DNA from: Sphingomonas sp. SUN019
Lineage (GTDB): Bacteria > Pseudomonadota > Alphaproteobacteria > Sphingomonadales > Sphingomonadaceae
Length of the DNA: 64,000 nucleotides
Reading direction: 5' to 3'
NCBI RefSeq assembly: GCF_024758705.1
Contig: NZ_CP096971.1
Coordinates: 3,067,501 to 3,131,500 of the forward strand
The notes under the pieces are model-generated. The model did not search any database, had not been told where the DNA came from, and saw only the letters and a program-made list of their open reading frames with translations. Shown here in pieces: positions 7,328-17,287 of the stretch. The position numbers and the translations under genes are program-made. Positions within the stretch are counted from its first letter, which is position 1. Every line of letters starts with the position of its first letter.

Positions 7328-9136
7328 ATGGATCGTCGCACTTTCCTGGCCAGCGGCAGCGCCGCGGCCGTCGCCGCCACGTTGCCGGGCACCGCATTCG
7401 GGCAAGGAACGTCGGATGCGACGCTGCGGACGCTGCTCGATCGCATCTTCTACGACCGGCTGAACGACAATCCCGAAAGCGCGACGCAATTGGGTCTGGA
7501 TACCGGCGAGCGCGCCGGGCTGCGGTCGCGGCTTTCGGACGAATCTTTGGCATCTCGCGCGCGCGATCTGACGCGCGCGAAGGCGGAGCGCGCATCGCTC
7601 CAGGCGATCCCGCGCGCGTCGCTGTCGCCCGCGGCGCGGCTCGACTACGATATCGTCGATTATCAGCTTGGGCGCGCGATCGGCGGGGGCGAGACATTCA
7701 CCTACGGCGCTAGTAGTGGGCGGTTCGCGCCCTATGTCCTGACGCAATTGACCGGGCCGTATCGCGACGTGCCCGATTTCCTCGATTCGCAGCACCGCAT
7801 CGCTACTGCTGCGGATGCGGACGCGTATCTGTCGCGGCTGTCGGCGTTTCCAAATGCGATCGACGACAGCGTCGCGGCGCAGCGCGCGGATGCGGCGCGC
7901 GGGGTGTTCGCGCCCGACTACATCCTCGATACCTCGCTGAAGCAGCTTGCTGCGATCCGCGATCAGCCTGCGGCGTCGACCGTTCCGGTCGTGTCGCTGG
8001 CGCGGAAGCTGAAGGAAGCGGGGCTGCCAGACGATCGCGTGGCGAAGGCGACCGCGATCGTGGAGCGCGAGGTGTTCCCGGCGCTGGACCGCCAGCGCGC
8101 TCTGGTCACTGAATTGCGCGCGAAGGCGTCGCATGACGCGGGGTGCTGGAGACTGCCTGATGGCGACGCTTATTACGCCGCTGCGGTCGAGGCGGCGACG
8201 ACGGTCGCGATGACAGGGGACGCGGTTCACAAGCTGGGGCTGGCGCAGGTCGCGGAAATCAGCGCGCGGATCGACGGAATCCTGAAGAAGCAGGGGATGA
8301 CGCAGGGGACGGTCGGCGAACGGCTGGTGGCGCTGAACAAGCGGCCTGACCAGTTGTATCCCAACACCGATCCCGGCCGCGACCAGTTGCTCGCGCAGCT
8401 CAACACGCAGATCAAGGCGATGCAGGCGCGGTTGCCCGAACAATTCGCGGTGCTGCCCAAGGCTCCGGTCGAGGTGCGCCGCGTGCCGCCGTCGATCCAG
8501 GCGGGCGCGCCGGGCGGCTATTATCAGGCCGCGACGCTGGATGGATCGCGGCCCGGCATCTATTTCATCAATCTGCGCGACACGTTCGACCGGCCGAAGT
8601 TCGGGCTGGCTACGCTGACACATCACGAGGCGGTGCCGGGCCATCACCTGCAGGTGATGGCGGCGCTGGAAAGCGACACGATTCCGCTGATCCGGCGGCG
8701 CGGGTTCTTCAGCGGGTATAGCGAGGGCTGGGCACTCTATACCGAACAGCTGGCTGACGAGATGGGAATGTATGACGGCGATCCGCTGGGGCAGGTCGGT
8801 TACCTTCAGTCCTTGCTGTTCCGTGCGACGCGGCTGGTGGTGGATTCGGGCATGCATTCGAAACGCTGGAGCCGCGAAAAGGCGACGGATTTTCTGATCG
8901 CGACCACCGGCATCGCGCGCGGCCGCAGCCAGGGCGAGATCGATCGCTATACCGTGTGGCCGGGGCAGGCGTGTTCGTACAAGATCGGGCACACGAAGTG
9001 GGTGGAATTGCGCGATGCGGCGAAGGCGAAGGCAGGCGCGAAATGGGACGCGCGCGAATTCCACCGCGTGCTGGCGCTGGGCGCGATGCCGCTGACCGTA
9101 CTGGAGCGCGTGGTGCGAAACGGCGGGGTGGCGTGA
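7328..9136 (+). CDS. DUF885 family exported metallo-hydrolase
   Basis: 602 residues. The N-terminus MDRRTFLASGSAAAVAATLP followed by GTAFG looks like a Tat signal, so export to the periplasm is likely. The DUF885 zinc motif HHEAVPGHH is at about residues 432-439, with a downstream YSEGWALYTEQL Glu that fits the third ligand. Family members are predicted zinc-dependent carboxypeptidase-like enzymes distantly related to M32-type peptidases; substrates are mostly unknown. The next gene overlaps by four bases (GTGA), suggesting co-expression. Confidence 0.85.
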   Translation: MDRRTFLASGSAAAVAATLPGTAFGQGTSDATLRTLLDRIFYDRLNDNPESATQLGLDTGERAGLRSRLSDESLASRARDLTRAKAERASLQAIPRASLSPAARLDYDIVDYQLGRAIGGGETFTYGASSGRFAPYVLTQLTGPYRDVPDFLDSQHRIATAADADAYLSRLSAFPNAIDDSVAAQRADAARGVFAPDYILDTSLKQLAAIRDQPAASTVPVVSLARKLKEAGLPDDRVAKATAIVEREVFPALDRQRALVTELRAKASHDAGCWRLPDGDAYYAAAVEAATTVAMTGDAVHKLGLAQVAEISARIDGILKKQGMTQGTVGERLVALNKRPDQLYPNTDPGRDQLLAQLNTQIKAMQARLPEQFAVLPKAPVEVRRVPPSIQAGAPGGYYQAATLDGSRPGIYFINLRDTFDRPKFGLATLTHHEAVPGHHLQVMAALESDTIPLIRRRGFFSGYSEGWALYTEQLADEMGMYDGDPLGQVGYLQSLLFRATRLVVDSGMHSKRWSREKATDFLIATTGIARGRSQGEIDRYTVWPGQACSYKIGHTKWVELRDAAKAKAGAKWDAREFHRVLALGAMPLTVLERVVRNGGVA

Positions 9137-9786
9137 AGGTTCAGGGGGAATACGCCCGCGACGGCTTTGCGCTGATCGAGGGGCTGGTGCCGCGCGAGGT
9201 GTGTACGGCGCTGCTCAATCAGTTGAAGGGCGATGTCGAAGCGGCTGGCGGGACGGTCGAACAATTGCAGAAAAGCTCCGCGTTGCTGAAGCGCGAGGCG
9301 GCCGAGCTTTACGGGCATCACTATCCGCCGATGCTTGCGTTCCTGTGGGGGCTTACCCCGGCGATCATGACGATCACCGGGCTCGATCTGCTGCCGACCT
9401 ACGATTATCTGCGGCTGTACCGGGAGGGCGACGTATGTCGCGTGCACAGCGACCGTCCCTCCTGCGAGCACAGCCTGTCGTTGACGCTGGACTATAGCGA
9501 CGGAGAGCCATGGCCGCTCGAGGTGGGCGAGCAGGCGATCTCTGCGCCGCTGGCGGAGGTCGACGATGACTTCGGCGGCGCGCCGTATCGATCACTGGCG
9601 ATGCAGCCGGGCGATGCGGTGCTGTACAACGGCGTCCACCGGCGGCACGGACGCGTCACCCCCAATCCGAACGGATGGTCGGCGCACCTTTTTCTCCACT
9701 GGATCGAACGCGACGGCGCATTCGCCGATCACGCATTCGACGGCAAGGATGCGCTGAAGCGGCCGGTGAACTTCCGCTTCGACTAG
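9133..9786 (+). CDS. 2-oxoglutarate/Fe(II)-dependent oxygenase-like protein
   Basis: 217 residues from a GTG at 9133 that overlaps the preceding stop codon. The double-stranded beta-helix iron site is recognisable: H105-S-D107 (RVHSDRPSCEHS), a distal His at 169 or 172 (NGVHRRHGR), and Arg174 as candidate 2-oxoglutarate anchor. The stretch TYDYLRLYREGD before the HxD and QPGDAVLYNG before the distal His are usual for prolyl-hydroxylase-like members. Substrate unknown. Its stop codon shares the palindrome CTAG with the stop of the convergent methyltransferase gene. Confidence 0.7.
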   Translation: MKVQGEYARDGFALIEGLVPREVCTALLNQLKGDVEAAGGTVEQLQKSSALLKREAAELYGHHYPPMLAFLWGLTPAIMTITGLDLLPTYDYLRLYREGDVCRVHSDRPSCEHSLSLTLDYSDGEPWPLEVGEQAISAPLAEVDDDFGGAPYRSLAMQPGDAVLYNGVHRRHGRVTPNPNGWSAHLFLHWIERDGAFADHAFDGKDALKRPVNFRFD

Positions 9787-10517
9787 ACCTTCGGCTTCAC
9801 GAACTTGTAGATGAACTGGTCGGTCTTGCCGCGGATGGCGGGGTCGAACACCAAAGCGGTGTGCGGATCGGCCTTGTTTTCGTACAGCGGGCTGGTTCCG
9901 GCGAGCTTGAAGCCCGCGCCTTCGATTTCCGCCTTCGTCCCCGCGGGATCACCGCGGTGGAGCGTTTCGGCGGTGCCGGGCGCGCCGACGTGATCGACCA
10001 CCAGCAACGTCCCGCCGGGTTTGAGCGAATCGAACAGCTTCTTCGCGACGACCGCGCCGAAGCCGGGCGGCGATTGCTTCAGGTGCAGGTCGTGCCAGTT
10101 CTGCACCGTGATGATCGCGTCGAGCGGTTCGGCGAAGGTGAAGGCGGCGAGCGACGGGCGCAGCGGCACGACGTTGGCATAGCCCTTCACCGCGGCGTCC
10201 TGATCGGTCGCATATTCGGCGCGATATTTGATGAATTCTTCGGGTTGATAGGCGTACACCTTGCCCTTCGGCCCGACCACGCCCGACAGGATGCGCGTCC
10301 AGTAACCGCCTCCCATGATGAAGTCCGCGACCTTGTCGCCGGACTTCACGCCGGCGAAGATCAGCAGTTCGGCCGGTTTGCGCGCCGCGTCGCGCGCCTT
10401 CTGGTCGGCGGGGCGGGCTGGGTCGGCGAGCGCGGTGGTGATCGCCTTCGACGGCGGATTCGCTGCGACGGCCGGAGCCGTAAGCAGCAATAACGAGAGC
10501 GCGAATACAGGTTTCAT
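9783..10517 (-). CDS. Exported class I methyltransferase-like protein
   Basis: 244 residues with a Sec signal peptide (1-19, MKPVFALSLLLLTAPAVAA). After the signal comes a Rossmann-type methyltransferase fold: motif I is VADFIMGGGYWTRILSGVVG, a conserved acid lies in KGKVYAYQPEEF, and LKPGGTLLVVDHVG matches the post-II strand. Proteins of this type (COG4798) are called predicted methyltransferases; why one would be exported, where S-adenosylmethionine is absent, is unclear. ATG at 10517 follows AAAGGAGGATGGG, a strong ribosome site. Divergent from uvrC. Confidence 0.8.
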   Translation of the reverse strand: MKPVFALSLLLLTAPAVAANPPSKAITTALADPARPADQKARDAARKPAELLIFAGVKSGDKVADFIMGGGYWTRILSGVVGPKGKVYAYQPEEFIKYRAEYATDQDAAVKGYANVVPLRPSLAAFTFAEPLDAIITVQNWHDLHLKQSPPGFGAVVAKKLFDSLKPGGTLLVVDHVGAPGTAETLHRGDPAGTKAEIEGAGFKLAGTSPLYENKADPHTALVFDPAIRGKTDQFIYKFVKPKV

Positions 10518-10591
10518 CCCATCCTCCTTTTATCGTTGCGCAACACTATCCATCTTTTGTGACGGTTGGCGCAAGCGTCGCGGACTCCTAG

Positions 10592-12517
10592 ATGCAGGGC
10601 ATGGCGAGCTACGGCCCCCCCGACCGGTTCAACGAGGAAAAGGCGACCTATGCGGTGCGCGGGTCCGACGCGCCCGACATCGCGGCGGGCGTTGCGGCGA
10701 TCCGCAACGTCATGAAGACCTTGCCCGTGCGCCCCGGCGTGTACCGGATGCACGATGCGCGGGGCGATGTGCTGTATGTGGGGAAGGCGCGCGCGCTGAA
10801 GCACCGCGTTGTGAACTACACGCAGGTCGACCGGCTGACGAAGCGGCTGCAGCGGATGGTCGCGCAGACGCGGTCGATGACGATCGTGACGACCAACAAC
10901 GAGGCCGAGGCGCTGCTGCTGGAGGCGCAGCTGATCAAGCGCTATCGTCCGGCGTACAACGTGCTGCTGCGCGACGACAAGAGCTTCCCGTTCATCCTGT
11001 TGCGCGCCGATCACCAGTTTCCGCGCATCCAGAAGCACCGCGGCGCACGGCGCGCGAAGGGGGATTATTACGGACCGTTTGCCAGCGCGGGGTCGGTCAA
11101 CAACACGCTGAACGCATTGCAGAAGCTGTTTTTGCTGCGGAGCTGCACCGACGGTTTCTTCAAGACGCGCGACCGGCCGTGCCTGCTGTACCAGATCAAG
11201 CGGTGCTCCGCGCCTTGCGTGGGACGCGTGTCGGTCGAGGAATATGCCGATCTGGTATCGGATTCGAAGAAGTTCCTGGGGGGCAAAGCGACCGACGTGC
11301 AGGCGAAGCTAGGCGCGGAGATGGAGGCGGCGGCCGCCAACATGGATTTCGAGCTGGCCGCGGTGCTGCGCGACCGGCTGAAGGCGCTGACCTTCATCCA
11401 GGGCAGCCAGTTCATCAATGCCGAAGGGGTGGGCGACGCCGACATCTTCGCGATGGCCAGCCATGAGGGGGTGATCGGCATCCAGGCGTTCTTCATCCGC
11501 GGCGGGCAGAATTGGGGGCACCGCAGCTTCTTCCCCGCGCATACCGCCGACGTGCCCGAGGACGAGGTGCTGACCAGTTTCCTGACGCAATTCTATGAGG
11601 AGGTGCCCCCTGCGCGCACCGTGTTCGTCGATCGCGAACTGCCCGAGGCGGCGCTGCTGGCCGAGGTGATGACCGCGCAGGCGGGACGCAAGGTGGAACT
11701 GAGCGTGCCCCAACGCGGGACGCGGAAACGGCTGATGGAGCAGGCGCAGCGCAATGCGACCGAAGCGCTGGAGCGGCGGCTGGCGGAGAGCACGACGCAG
11801 GCGCGGCTCACCCGCGAGGTCGCCGAATTCTTCGAGCTGCCCGAACCGCCCGACCGGATCGAGGTGTACGACAACAGCCATATCCAGGGCGCGAACGCGC
11901 TGGGCGCGATGGTCGTCGCGGGGCCGGAGGGTTTTCGGAAGGGCCAGTACCGCAAGTTCAACATCAAGCAGGCCGCGACGGACGACGATTTCGCGATGAT
12001 GCGCGAAGTGTTCGGCAGGCGGTTCGCACGGGCGCTGGAAGAAGACCCCGATCGCGATTCGGGCGAATGGCCCGATCTGGTGCTGATCGACGGCGGGCGC
12101 GGGCAGTTGAATGCGGCGAAGGGCGTGCTGGAGGCGCTGGGAATCGAGGACGTGTGCCTGGTGGGCGTCGCTAAGGGCCCGGATCACGGGCGAGAGGGGC
12201 GCGAGGTGTTCCACCTGATCGATGGGCGGGAACTGACGCTGCCGGTCAATTCGCCATTGCTGTTCTACCTCCAGCGACTGCGCGACGAGGTGCACCGGTT
12301 CGCGATCGGCGCACACCGCGCGAAGCGGTCGAAGGCGATCGGCGCGAGCCCGCTGGACGAAGTGCCCGGCATCGGCCCGGCGCGGAAGAAGGCGCTGCTG
12401 ATGCACTTCGGCACGGGGCGGGCGGTGCGTAACGCGAGTCTGGGCGACCTGCAGAAAGCGCCGGGCGTGTCGGCGGCGGTCGCGCAGCAGGTGTATGATT
12501 TCTATCACGCGCGGTAA
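10592..12517 (+). CDS. uvrC: Excinuclease ABC subunit C
   Basis: 641 residues. Nucleotide excision repair nuclease that makes both incisions with UvrB. Domains in order: a roughly 45-residue leader, GIY-YIG nuclease (RPGVYRMHDARGDVLYVGKA), the Cys-containing segment CLLYQIKRCSAPCVG, UVR motif near residue 250, RNase H-like nuclease with DNSH at about residue 427 (EVYDNSHIQGANALGAM), and a C-terminal helix-hairpin-helix (VPGIGPARKKALLMHFG). All key motifs are intact. The start at 10592 is the first of three possible Met; the region before the GIY-YIG domain is longer than in E. coli. Confidence 0.97.
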   Translation: MQGMASYGPPDRFNEEKATYAVRGSDAPDIAAGVAAIRNVMKTLPVRPGVYRMHDARGDVLYVGKARALKHRVVNYTQVDRLTKRLQRMVAQTRSMTIVTTNNEAEALLLEAQLIKRYRPAYNVLLRDDKSFPFILLRADHQFPRIQKHRGARRAKGDYYGPFASAGSVNNTLNALQKLFLLRSCTDGFFKTRDRPCLLYQIKRCSAPCVGRVSVEEYADLVSDSKKFLGGKATDVQAKLGAEMEAAAANMDFELAAVLRDRLKALTFIQGSQFINAEGVGDADIFAMASHEGVIGIQAFFIRGGQNWGHRSFFPAHTADVPEDEVLTSFLTQFYEEVPPARTVFVDRELPEAALLAEVMTAQAGRKVELSVPQRGTRKRLMEQAQRNATEALERRLAESTTQARLTREVAEFFELPEPPDRIEVYDNSHIQGANALGAMVVAGPEGFRKGQYRKFNIKQAATDDDFAMMREVFGRRFARALEEDPDRDSGEWPDLVLIDGGRGQLNAAKGVLEALGIEDVCLVGVAKGPDHGREGREVFHLIDGRELTLPVNSPLLFYLQRLRDEVHRFAIGAHRAKRSKAIGASPLDEVPGIGPARKKALLMHFGTGRAVRNASLGDLQKAPGVSAAVAQQVYDFYHAR

Positions 12518-13055
12518 GGCGCAGCGCAGCGCGACCACGTCCGCGCGGTAGGCGCAAGCCCGACCGACGACGTGGGCTTTGCTCACGGCGGTCCGCTGCG
12601 GCGCACCCAAAGTTCACACAAGTTCACACACTATGGGCGGCGCGCAAGGCCGCGACGGGACCGCGAATGTTGAGAATGTTGAGACGCTGGCGCGTTTCTC
12701 GCCGACGACCGGATGCGCCGGATCGCTGGCGGGGATGAAGGGATCGACAGGCTGAAAGAGCGGCGGCTGTATGGCTTACGTCACCATAAGGCAGAACGGG
12801 GTCTGTAGGAAAACGTTAAGTTCGGCGCGACGTCGGGACGGCTCAGCCTGTTGCGATCGGCGCGGAACATGGCGGTGATGCTGGACTCGGCCCCAGTCGC
12901 GCGATGAGCGGTTTCAGTCCGAGCGATCTGCTAAACGCGCCCGGCGTATGAGCCTCTGCCGACCGGCGGCTCGCGATTCTCACTTAATGAAGAGAGACTT
13001 GCCGCCGCCCCCCGGCGCGCTAAGCTGAGCGCGGGGTTTCAGGGGGTTACAGGTC
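12518..13055. other. Intergenic region without a recognisable gene
   Basis: 538 bases between uvrC and the transglutaminase-TPR gene. I find no convincing coding frame and no tRNA. It contains two perfect tandem copies of AGTTCACACA (12611-12630) and a 33-base segment (12661-12693) that recurs upstream of gyrB at 60520. Base composition is slightly less GC-rich from about 12770 onward. A promoter for the downstream gene is expected near 12960-13040 but no strong motif stands out. Confidence 0.6.
12661..12693 (+). repeat. Dispersed 33-base repeat, copy 1
   Basis: CCGCGAATGTTGAGAATGTT then GAGACGCTGGCGC matches 60520-60552 with only two mismatches (GA against TC at the fourth codon-like triplet). 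It lies in non-coding DNA in both places. This copy continues CGTTTCTC, the other TGTTTTCTC, so similarity extends a little further. Confidence 0.8.
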
Positions 13056-16000
13056 ATGCGGCGATTGCCGTTTCTTATTGCGCTGCTGTGCGGTGCGTCG
13101 GCGGCACATGCCGGCGACAAGGTCATTATCGCTCCGGCGCCTGCTTGGGTTACGGCCGTTTCTGTCCCGGCAGAGTCCATAAAGTCGGACGACGCGGCAG
13201 TGCGAATCCTGTTGTCGGATCAGCAGATCGAGTTCGAAGCAGGGCAGCAGACGATCTACACCGCGATTGCGCTTAGGATTCAGACGCCACAGGGGCTCGA
13301 CGCTGGGAACATCTCTTTTCCGTGGGAGCCGGAACAGCAGGAGTTGACGGTCCACAAGCTGCTGATCCAGCGCGGCGATAAAATGATCGACGTTCTTGCC
13401 TCGGGCCAGACCTTCACCGTCGTGCGCCGCGAGACAAATCTGGAAAGCGCGATGCTGGATGGCGTGCTGACCGCGAACATTCAGCCTGAAGGATTGCAGG
13501 TCGGCGACGTGGTGGAGTTTGCCGCTTCGATCAAATCTCGCGATCCGGTGATGAAAGGCCATGTCGAAGCGATCACCGCCACATGGAACGGGACTCCGAT
13601 CAGCCGCGCGCATTTTAAGGCGCGATGGCCGTCGAATATTCCTGTCCGTATCCGGCAGATCGCCACGATGCCTGCACTGAAGCCAATCAAGGCGAATGGC
13701 GGGACAACCGCCGAAATTACGTACGATCACCTAGAACCGATTCTCCCGCCGAAGGGAGCGCCGCTGCGCTATCGCATGGGGCGGATGATCGAGATGACCG
13801 ATTTCGCCTCATGGGCGGATATCGGCGCGTTGATGACGCCACTCTATCAGAAAGCAGCTGTGTTGCCTGCGGAGGGCCCGTTGCGAAGCGAGGCCGAACG
13901 CATTCGGGCGTTGTCGCCGGACCAAAAGGTGCAGGCAGAGGCCGCGCTGTCGCTCGTGCAGAACCGTATCCGTTATGTCGCGCTGATGATGGGTGTCGGC
14001 GGTTATGTTCCGGCCGAGGCAGCAGCGACATGGGGGCGGCGATACGGTGATTGCAAGGGTAAGTCGGTTTTGTTGCTGACGATCCTGCATGCGCTGAACA
14101 TCGAAGCGCAACCGGTGCTGGTCAGTACGGCGCTGGGCGATGGGCTGGACGAACGATTGCCGCTGATCGGTGCGTTCGATCACGTTATTGTTCGGGCGAA
14201 GATCGGCGGCAAGACCTATTGGATGGATGGGACGCGTACGGGCGACACCAGTCTCGACCGGCTGACGACGCCGGCGTTCGGCTGGGGGCTGCCGCTGGTC
14301 GAGCGCGGCGCGGCGCTGGTGCGGATGATTCCTGTGCCGCTGGAAAGCCCCAACTACAGCACGTCGATCCGGATCGATGCGACTAAGGGCTTGACCGTGC
14401 CCGCGCCGGCCAAGGTCGAAACGGTGATACGTGGCGATGCTGCACTCGCAACCAATGCCGGGCTTGCCAATCTGGCGGGCGCCGCGCGCGACAGGGCGTT
14501 GCGCGATTATTGGAAAGGGCAACACGATTTCATCGATGTGACCGCGGCCAGCGCGACCTTCGATGCAAAGACGGGAGAGCAGCGGCTCACGATGGAAGGC
14601 CGCGCGCGAATGGACTGGAGTTCCGGATTTTACGAAACCGACGGGACCGCACTTGGATATAAGGCGGATTTCGCGCGTGATTCCGGTCCTGATCGCGATG
14701 CGCCGTTTGCGGTCGCCTATCCGTTCTTCAATCGCACGGTCGAGACGATCCTGCTGCCGCCAGGATTTCCCGACATCAAACCGGGCGGGAAGAACGACGT
14801 CGACCGAACCGTCGCGGGCGTCGAGTATCGCCGCCACGTGACGCTGGCAAAGGGCGTCTTCACCGTCGACAAGACCGAGCGGAGCATCGTTCCCGAATTC
14901 GCTGCGAAGGACGCGCCCGCGGCGCAAATCGCCCTGCGCGATATGGCCGAGCAGACGCTCTATATTCGTCGGCCATCGAACTATCAGCCGACCGAAGCGG
15001 AATTGGCCTTGAGTTTGGCCGAAACGCCCAAGACCGCCGATGCGTATGTAGAGCGAGGCAACACATTACTGGACCGCGGACGTTACGACGAAGCCGTCAA
15101 GGATTTCGATGCTGCGCTGGCGATCGATCCCAAACACGCGCTGGCATTGGCGGATCGCGGAATCACCAACGTTCAAAAGTCCGAGTTCGCTGCCGCTACC
15201 AAAGATCTTGATGCAGCGTTGGCGATCGACCCGCGCAGCGCAGTGGTCTATCGGGGTCGAGGGCTGATGGCAGCCATGCAAGACAAACCGAAGGATGCGA
15301 TCACAGCTTACACCAAATCGCTGCAGTTCGAGCCGAACAACGCTTTCGCACTCGGTAGGCGCGCCTTCGCCTATCACGCGAGCGGCGACGAAGATGCGGC
15401 GCTGACCGATGCGGCAGCAGCGATTGAGGTAAATCCGAACTGGCCCGAACTGTATTTGTTACGCGCCAACATTTTCCGCGGCAAAGGGCAATCGGAAAGG
15501 GTTGCGCACGAAGCGTCCGCGGTCGTCGCCGCCAACCCGGACAACGTCTATGCGTACGTTGCGTCGGCGAACCTCTATAGCGCGCTGGGCCGCAAGGAAG
15601 ATGCCATGCGCGCTTATGATCGGGCGCTGATGATCAAGCCAGAGGCATTCATTTATCTCAACCGGCGGACGGCTCGGCCCAAGTCCGACAAGACGGGTCG
15701 TCTGGCGGATGTCGATGCCGCGCTGAAACTGGAGCCGAAGAATATCTACGCGCTGGCAGCCAAGGCTCAGACCCTGCGCGATGTCGGTGACGTGAAGGGC
15801 GCTATCGCCAGTTATAATGCGGCGATGGCGATCGCGCCGAAGAATAACGATCTGTTGGTCGGCCGCGGCATCCTGCGCGTCCGGTCGGGTGACGTCGCCG
15901 GGGGTGAGCGTGATCTATCCGCCGCGCGTTTCGCCGCAACGCAAGCCGAGCAACTGAACAACCTGTGCTGGGCGAAGGCGACGGCTGGCGTGCTGCTCGA

Positions 16001-16289
16001 ATCCGCGCGCGCCGACTGTGAGGCGGCGATCGCCAAAGCGCCGGGGAGCGCTGCTTACGATGACAGCATGGGCTTCGTGCTTTTGCGTCTCGGCCGGATC
16101 GACGAATCGATCGCCGCCTATGATCGCTCGCTCAAGAGCCAACCAATGCTCGGTCCATCACTTTACGGGCGCGGAGTGGCGTTGTCGCGCAAGGGCGACA
16201 AGGCTAAGTCCGCGGCCGATCTTGCTGCGGCACTGAAGGTATATCCGGAGGCTGCGGAGGATTTTGCGGAGTACGGCGTGACACCCTGA
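13056..16289 (+). CDS. Periplasmic DUF3857/transglutaminase-like protein with C-terminal TPR array
   Basis: 1077 residues. Signal peptide at 1-19 (MRRLPFLIALLCGASAAHAG). Residues about 40-230 fit the DUF3857 beta domain; a transglutaminase-like cysteine-protease fold follows with the catalytic Cys at about residue 333 (GRRYGDCKGKSVLLL) and a later His in GAFDHVIVRA and Asp in YWMDGTRTGD. From about residue 650 to the end there are ten or so tetratricopeptide repeats (for example DEAVKDFDAALAIDPKHALA). DUF3857-transglutaminase proteins are common and poorly characterised. The triad looks intact, so enzyme activity is possible. It appears to stand alone. Confidence 0.85.
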   Translation: MRRLPFLIALLCGASAAHAGDKVIIAPAPAWVTAVSVPAESIKSDDAAVRILLSDQQIEFEAGQQTIYTAIALRIQTPQGLDAGNISFPWEPEQQELTVHKLLIQRGDKMIDVLASGQTFTVVRRETNLESAMLDGVLTANIQPEGLQVGDVVEFAASIKSRDPVMKGHVEAITATWNGTPISRAHFKARWPSNIPVRIRQIATMPALKPIKANGGTTAEITYDHLEPILPPKGAPLRYRMGRMIEMTDFASWADIGALMTPLYQKAAVLPAEGPLRSEAERIRALSPDQKVQAEAALSLVQNRIRYVALMMGVGGYVPAEAAATWGRRYGDCKGKSVLLLTILHALNIEAQPVLVSTALGDGLDERLPLIGAFDHVIVRAKIGGKTYWMDGTRTGDTSLDRLTTPAFGWGLPLVERGAALVRMIPVPLESPNYSTSIRIDATKGLTVPAPAKVETVIRGDAALATNAGLANLAGAARDRALRDYWKGQHDFIDVTAASATFDAKTGEQRLTMEGRARMDWSSGFYETDGTALGYKADFARDSGPDRDAPFAVAYPFFNRTVETILLPPGFPDIKPGGKNDVDRTVAGVEYRRHVTLAKGVFTVDKTERSIVPEFAAKDAPAAQIALRDMAEQTLYIRRPSNYQPTEAELALSLAETPKTADAYVERGNTLLDRGRYDEAVKDFDAALAIDPKHALALADRGITNVQKSEFAAATKDLDAALAIDPRSAVVYRGRGLMAAMQDKPKDAITAYTKSLQFEPNNAFALGRRAFAYHASGDEDAALTDAAAAIEVNPNWPELYLLRANIFRGKGQSERVAHEASAVVAANPDNVYAYVASANLYSALGRKEDAMRAYDRALMIKPEAFIYLNRRTARPKSDKTGRLADVDAALKLEPKNIYALAAKAQTLRDVGDVKGAIASYNAAMAIAPKNNDLLVGRGILRVRSGDVAGGERDLSAARFAATQAEQLNNLCWAKATAGVLLESARADCEAAIAKAPGSAAYDDSMGFVLLRLGRIDESIAAYDRSLKSQPMLGPSLYGRGVALSRKGDKAKSAADLAAALKVYPEAAEDFAEYGVTP

Positions 16290-16336
16290 TCCTTCCCTCC
16301 ACCGAATCTTCACGCCCTGCGCGCTACGCCCGCGCC

Positions 16337-17287
16337 ATGGGCCACGCCTTCATCACGATCGATACCGAATTCGCGTGGCGGCATCATGCGGCGGGGCTGG
16401 ATGCGGCGGCGATCCATGCTCTGTCGGTGGAGCCGGCGGGGGTTGGGCTGGGCTGGCAGCTTGGGGTGCTGGCGGCGCATGGGTTGAAGGCGACGTTCTT
16501 CGTCGATCCGATGCCGGCCTTGGTGTACGGGATCGAGCCGTTTGCGCGGATCGTGGCGGCGGTGCTGGGGGCGGGACAGGAGGTGCAGTTGCACCTGCAC
16601 CCGAACTGGATGCGCGCGCGGGCGGATGACCGGGCGGCGCATGCGGCGTTCGAGCTGATCGATTTTTCGGCGCATGGGCAGCGCGAATTGCTGACGAAGG
16701 CGCGCGAATTGCTGATGGCGGCGGGCGCGCCTGCGCCGGTGGCGTTCCGGTCGGGGAGTTATTCGGCGAATGACGATACGCTGGCGGCGCTGGCGGCGAT
16801 CGGGATCGCGTATGACAGCAGCCACAACGGCGCGCATCATCCGTGGCCGAGCGCGATTTCGCTGGAGCCGGAGCGCATCGCGCCGGCAGTGCGGCGCGGG
16901 GTGATCGAGGTGCCGGTGACGGTGATCGAGGATCGCAGCGGCGCGTATCGCAATTTCCAGATCTGCGCGCTGTCGGGGGGCGAGATGCGCGCGGCGCTGG
17001 ATCATGCGATCGCGCAAGATCACGCGGCGACGACGATCGTCGGGCACAGCTTCGAGCTGGCGACGCGCGCGGGGACTGCGCCGAACCGGGTGCATGTGCG
17101 GCGGTTTCAGGCGTTGTGCGGGCTGCTGGCGGCGCGGCGGGACGTGCTGCCGACGGCGCATTTCCGCGACCGGCCTGCGCTGGCGCTGGGGCGGGACGAC
17201 CGGCCGCTGGGGCCGAGCGCGTGGCGGCTCAGGCGGCGGCAGGTGGAGCAGCTGTGGTCGAACCTGGTGGCGGAGCGCGCGGCGTGA
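16337..17287 (+). CDS. Polysaccharide deacetylase-family protein
   Basis: 316 residues, no signal peptide, so probably cytoplasmic. NodB-homology features: ITIDTEF at residues 6-12 supplies the catalytic/metal Asp, VQLHLHPNW gives the HxH-type metal ligands, and FRSGSYSAND is the motif-3 Arg region. Family members remove acetyl groups from sugars in cell-wall or surface polysaccharides. The gene after it starts on a 4-base GTGA overlap, so the two are translated together; a nearby acetyltransferase-type partner hints at surface glycan or capsule modification (inference). Confidence 0.75.
   Translation: MGHAFITIDTEFAWRHHAAGLDAAAIHALSVEPAGVGLGWQLGVLAAHGLKATFFVDPMPALVYGIEPFARIVAAVLGAGQEVQLHLHPNWMRARADDRAAHAAFELIDFSAHGQRELLTKARELLMAAGAPAPVAFRSGSYSANDDTLAALAAIGIAYDSSHNGAHHPWPSAISLEPERIAPAVRRGVIEVPVTVIEDRSGAYRNFQICALSGGEMRAALDHAIAQDHAATTIVGHSFELATRAGTAPNRVHVRRFQALCGLLAARRDVLPTAHFRDRPALALGRDDRPLGPSAWRLRRRQVEQLWSNLVAERAA

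Noticed and set aside
12611..12630. Start of a CRISPR-like or iteron array (AGTTCACACA twice)
   Set aside because: Only two adjacent copies, no spacers, and no cas or replication genes nearby.
12518..13055. tRNA or small RNA gene in the long gap
   Set aside because: I could not find a cloverleaf, a TTCGANTC-like T-arm or a clear promoter-terminator pair.
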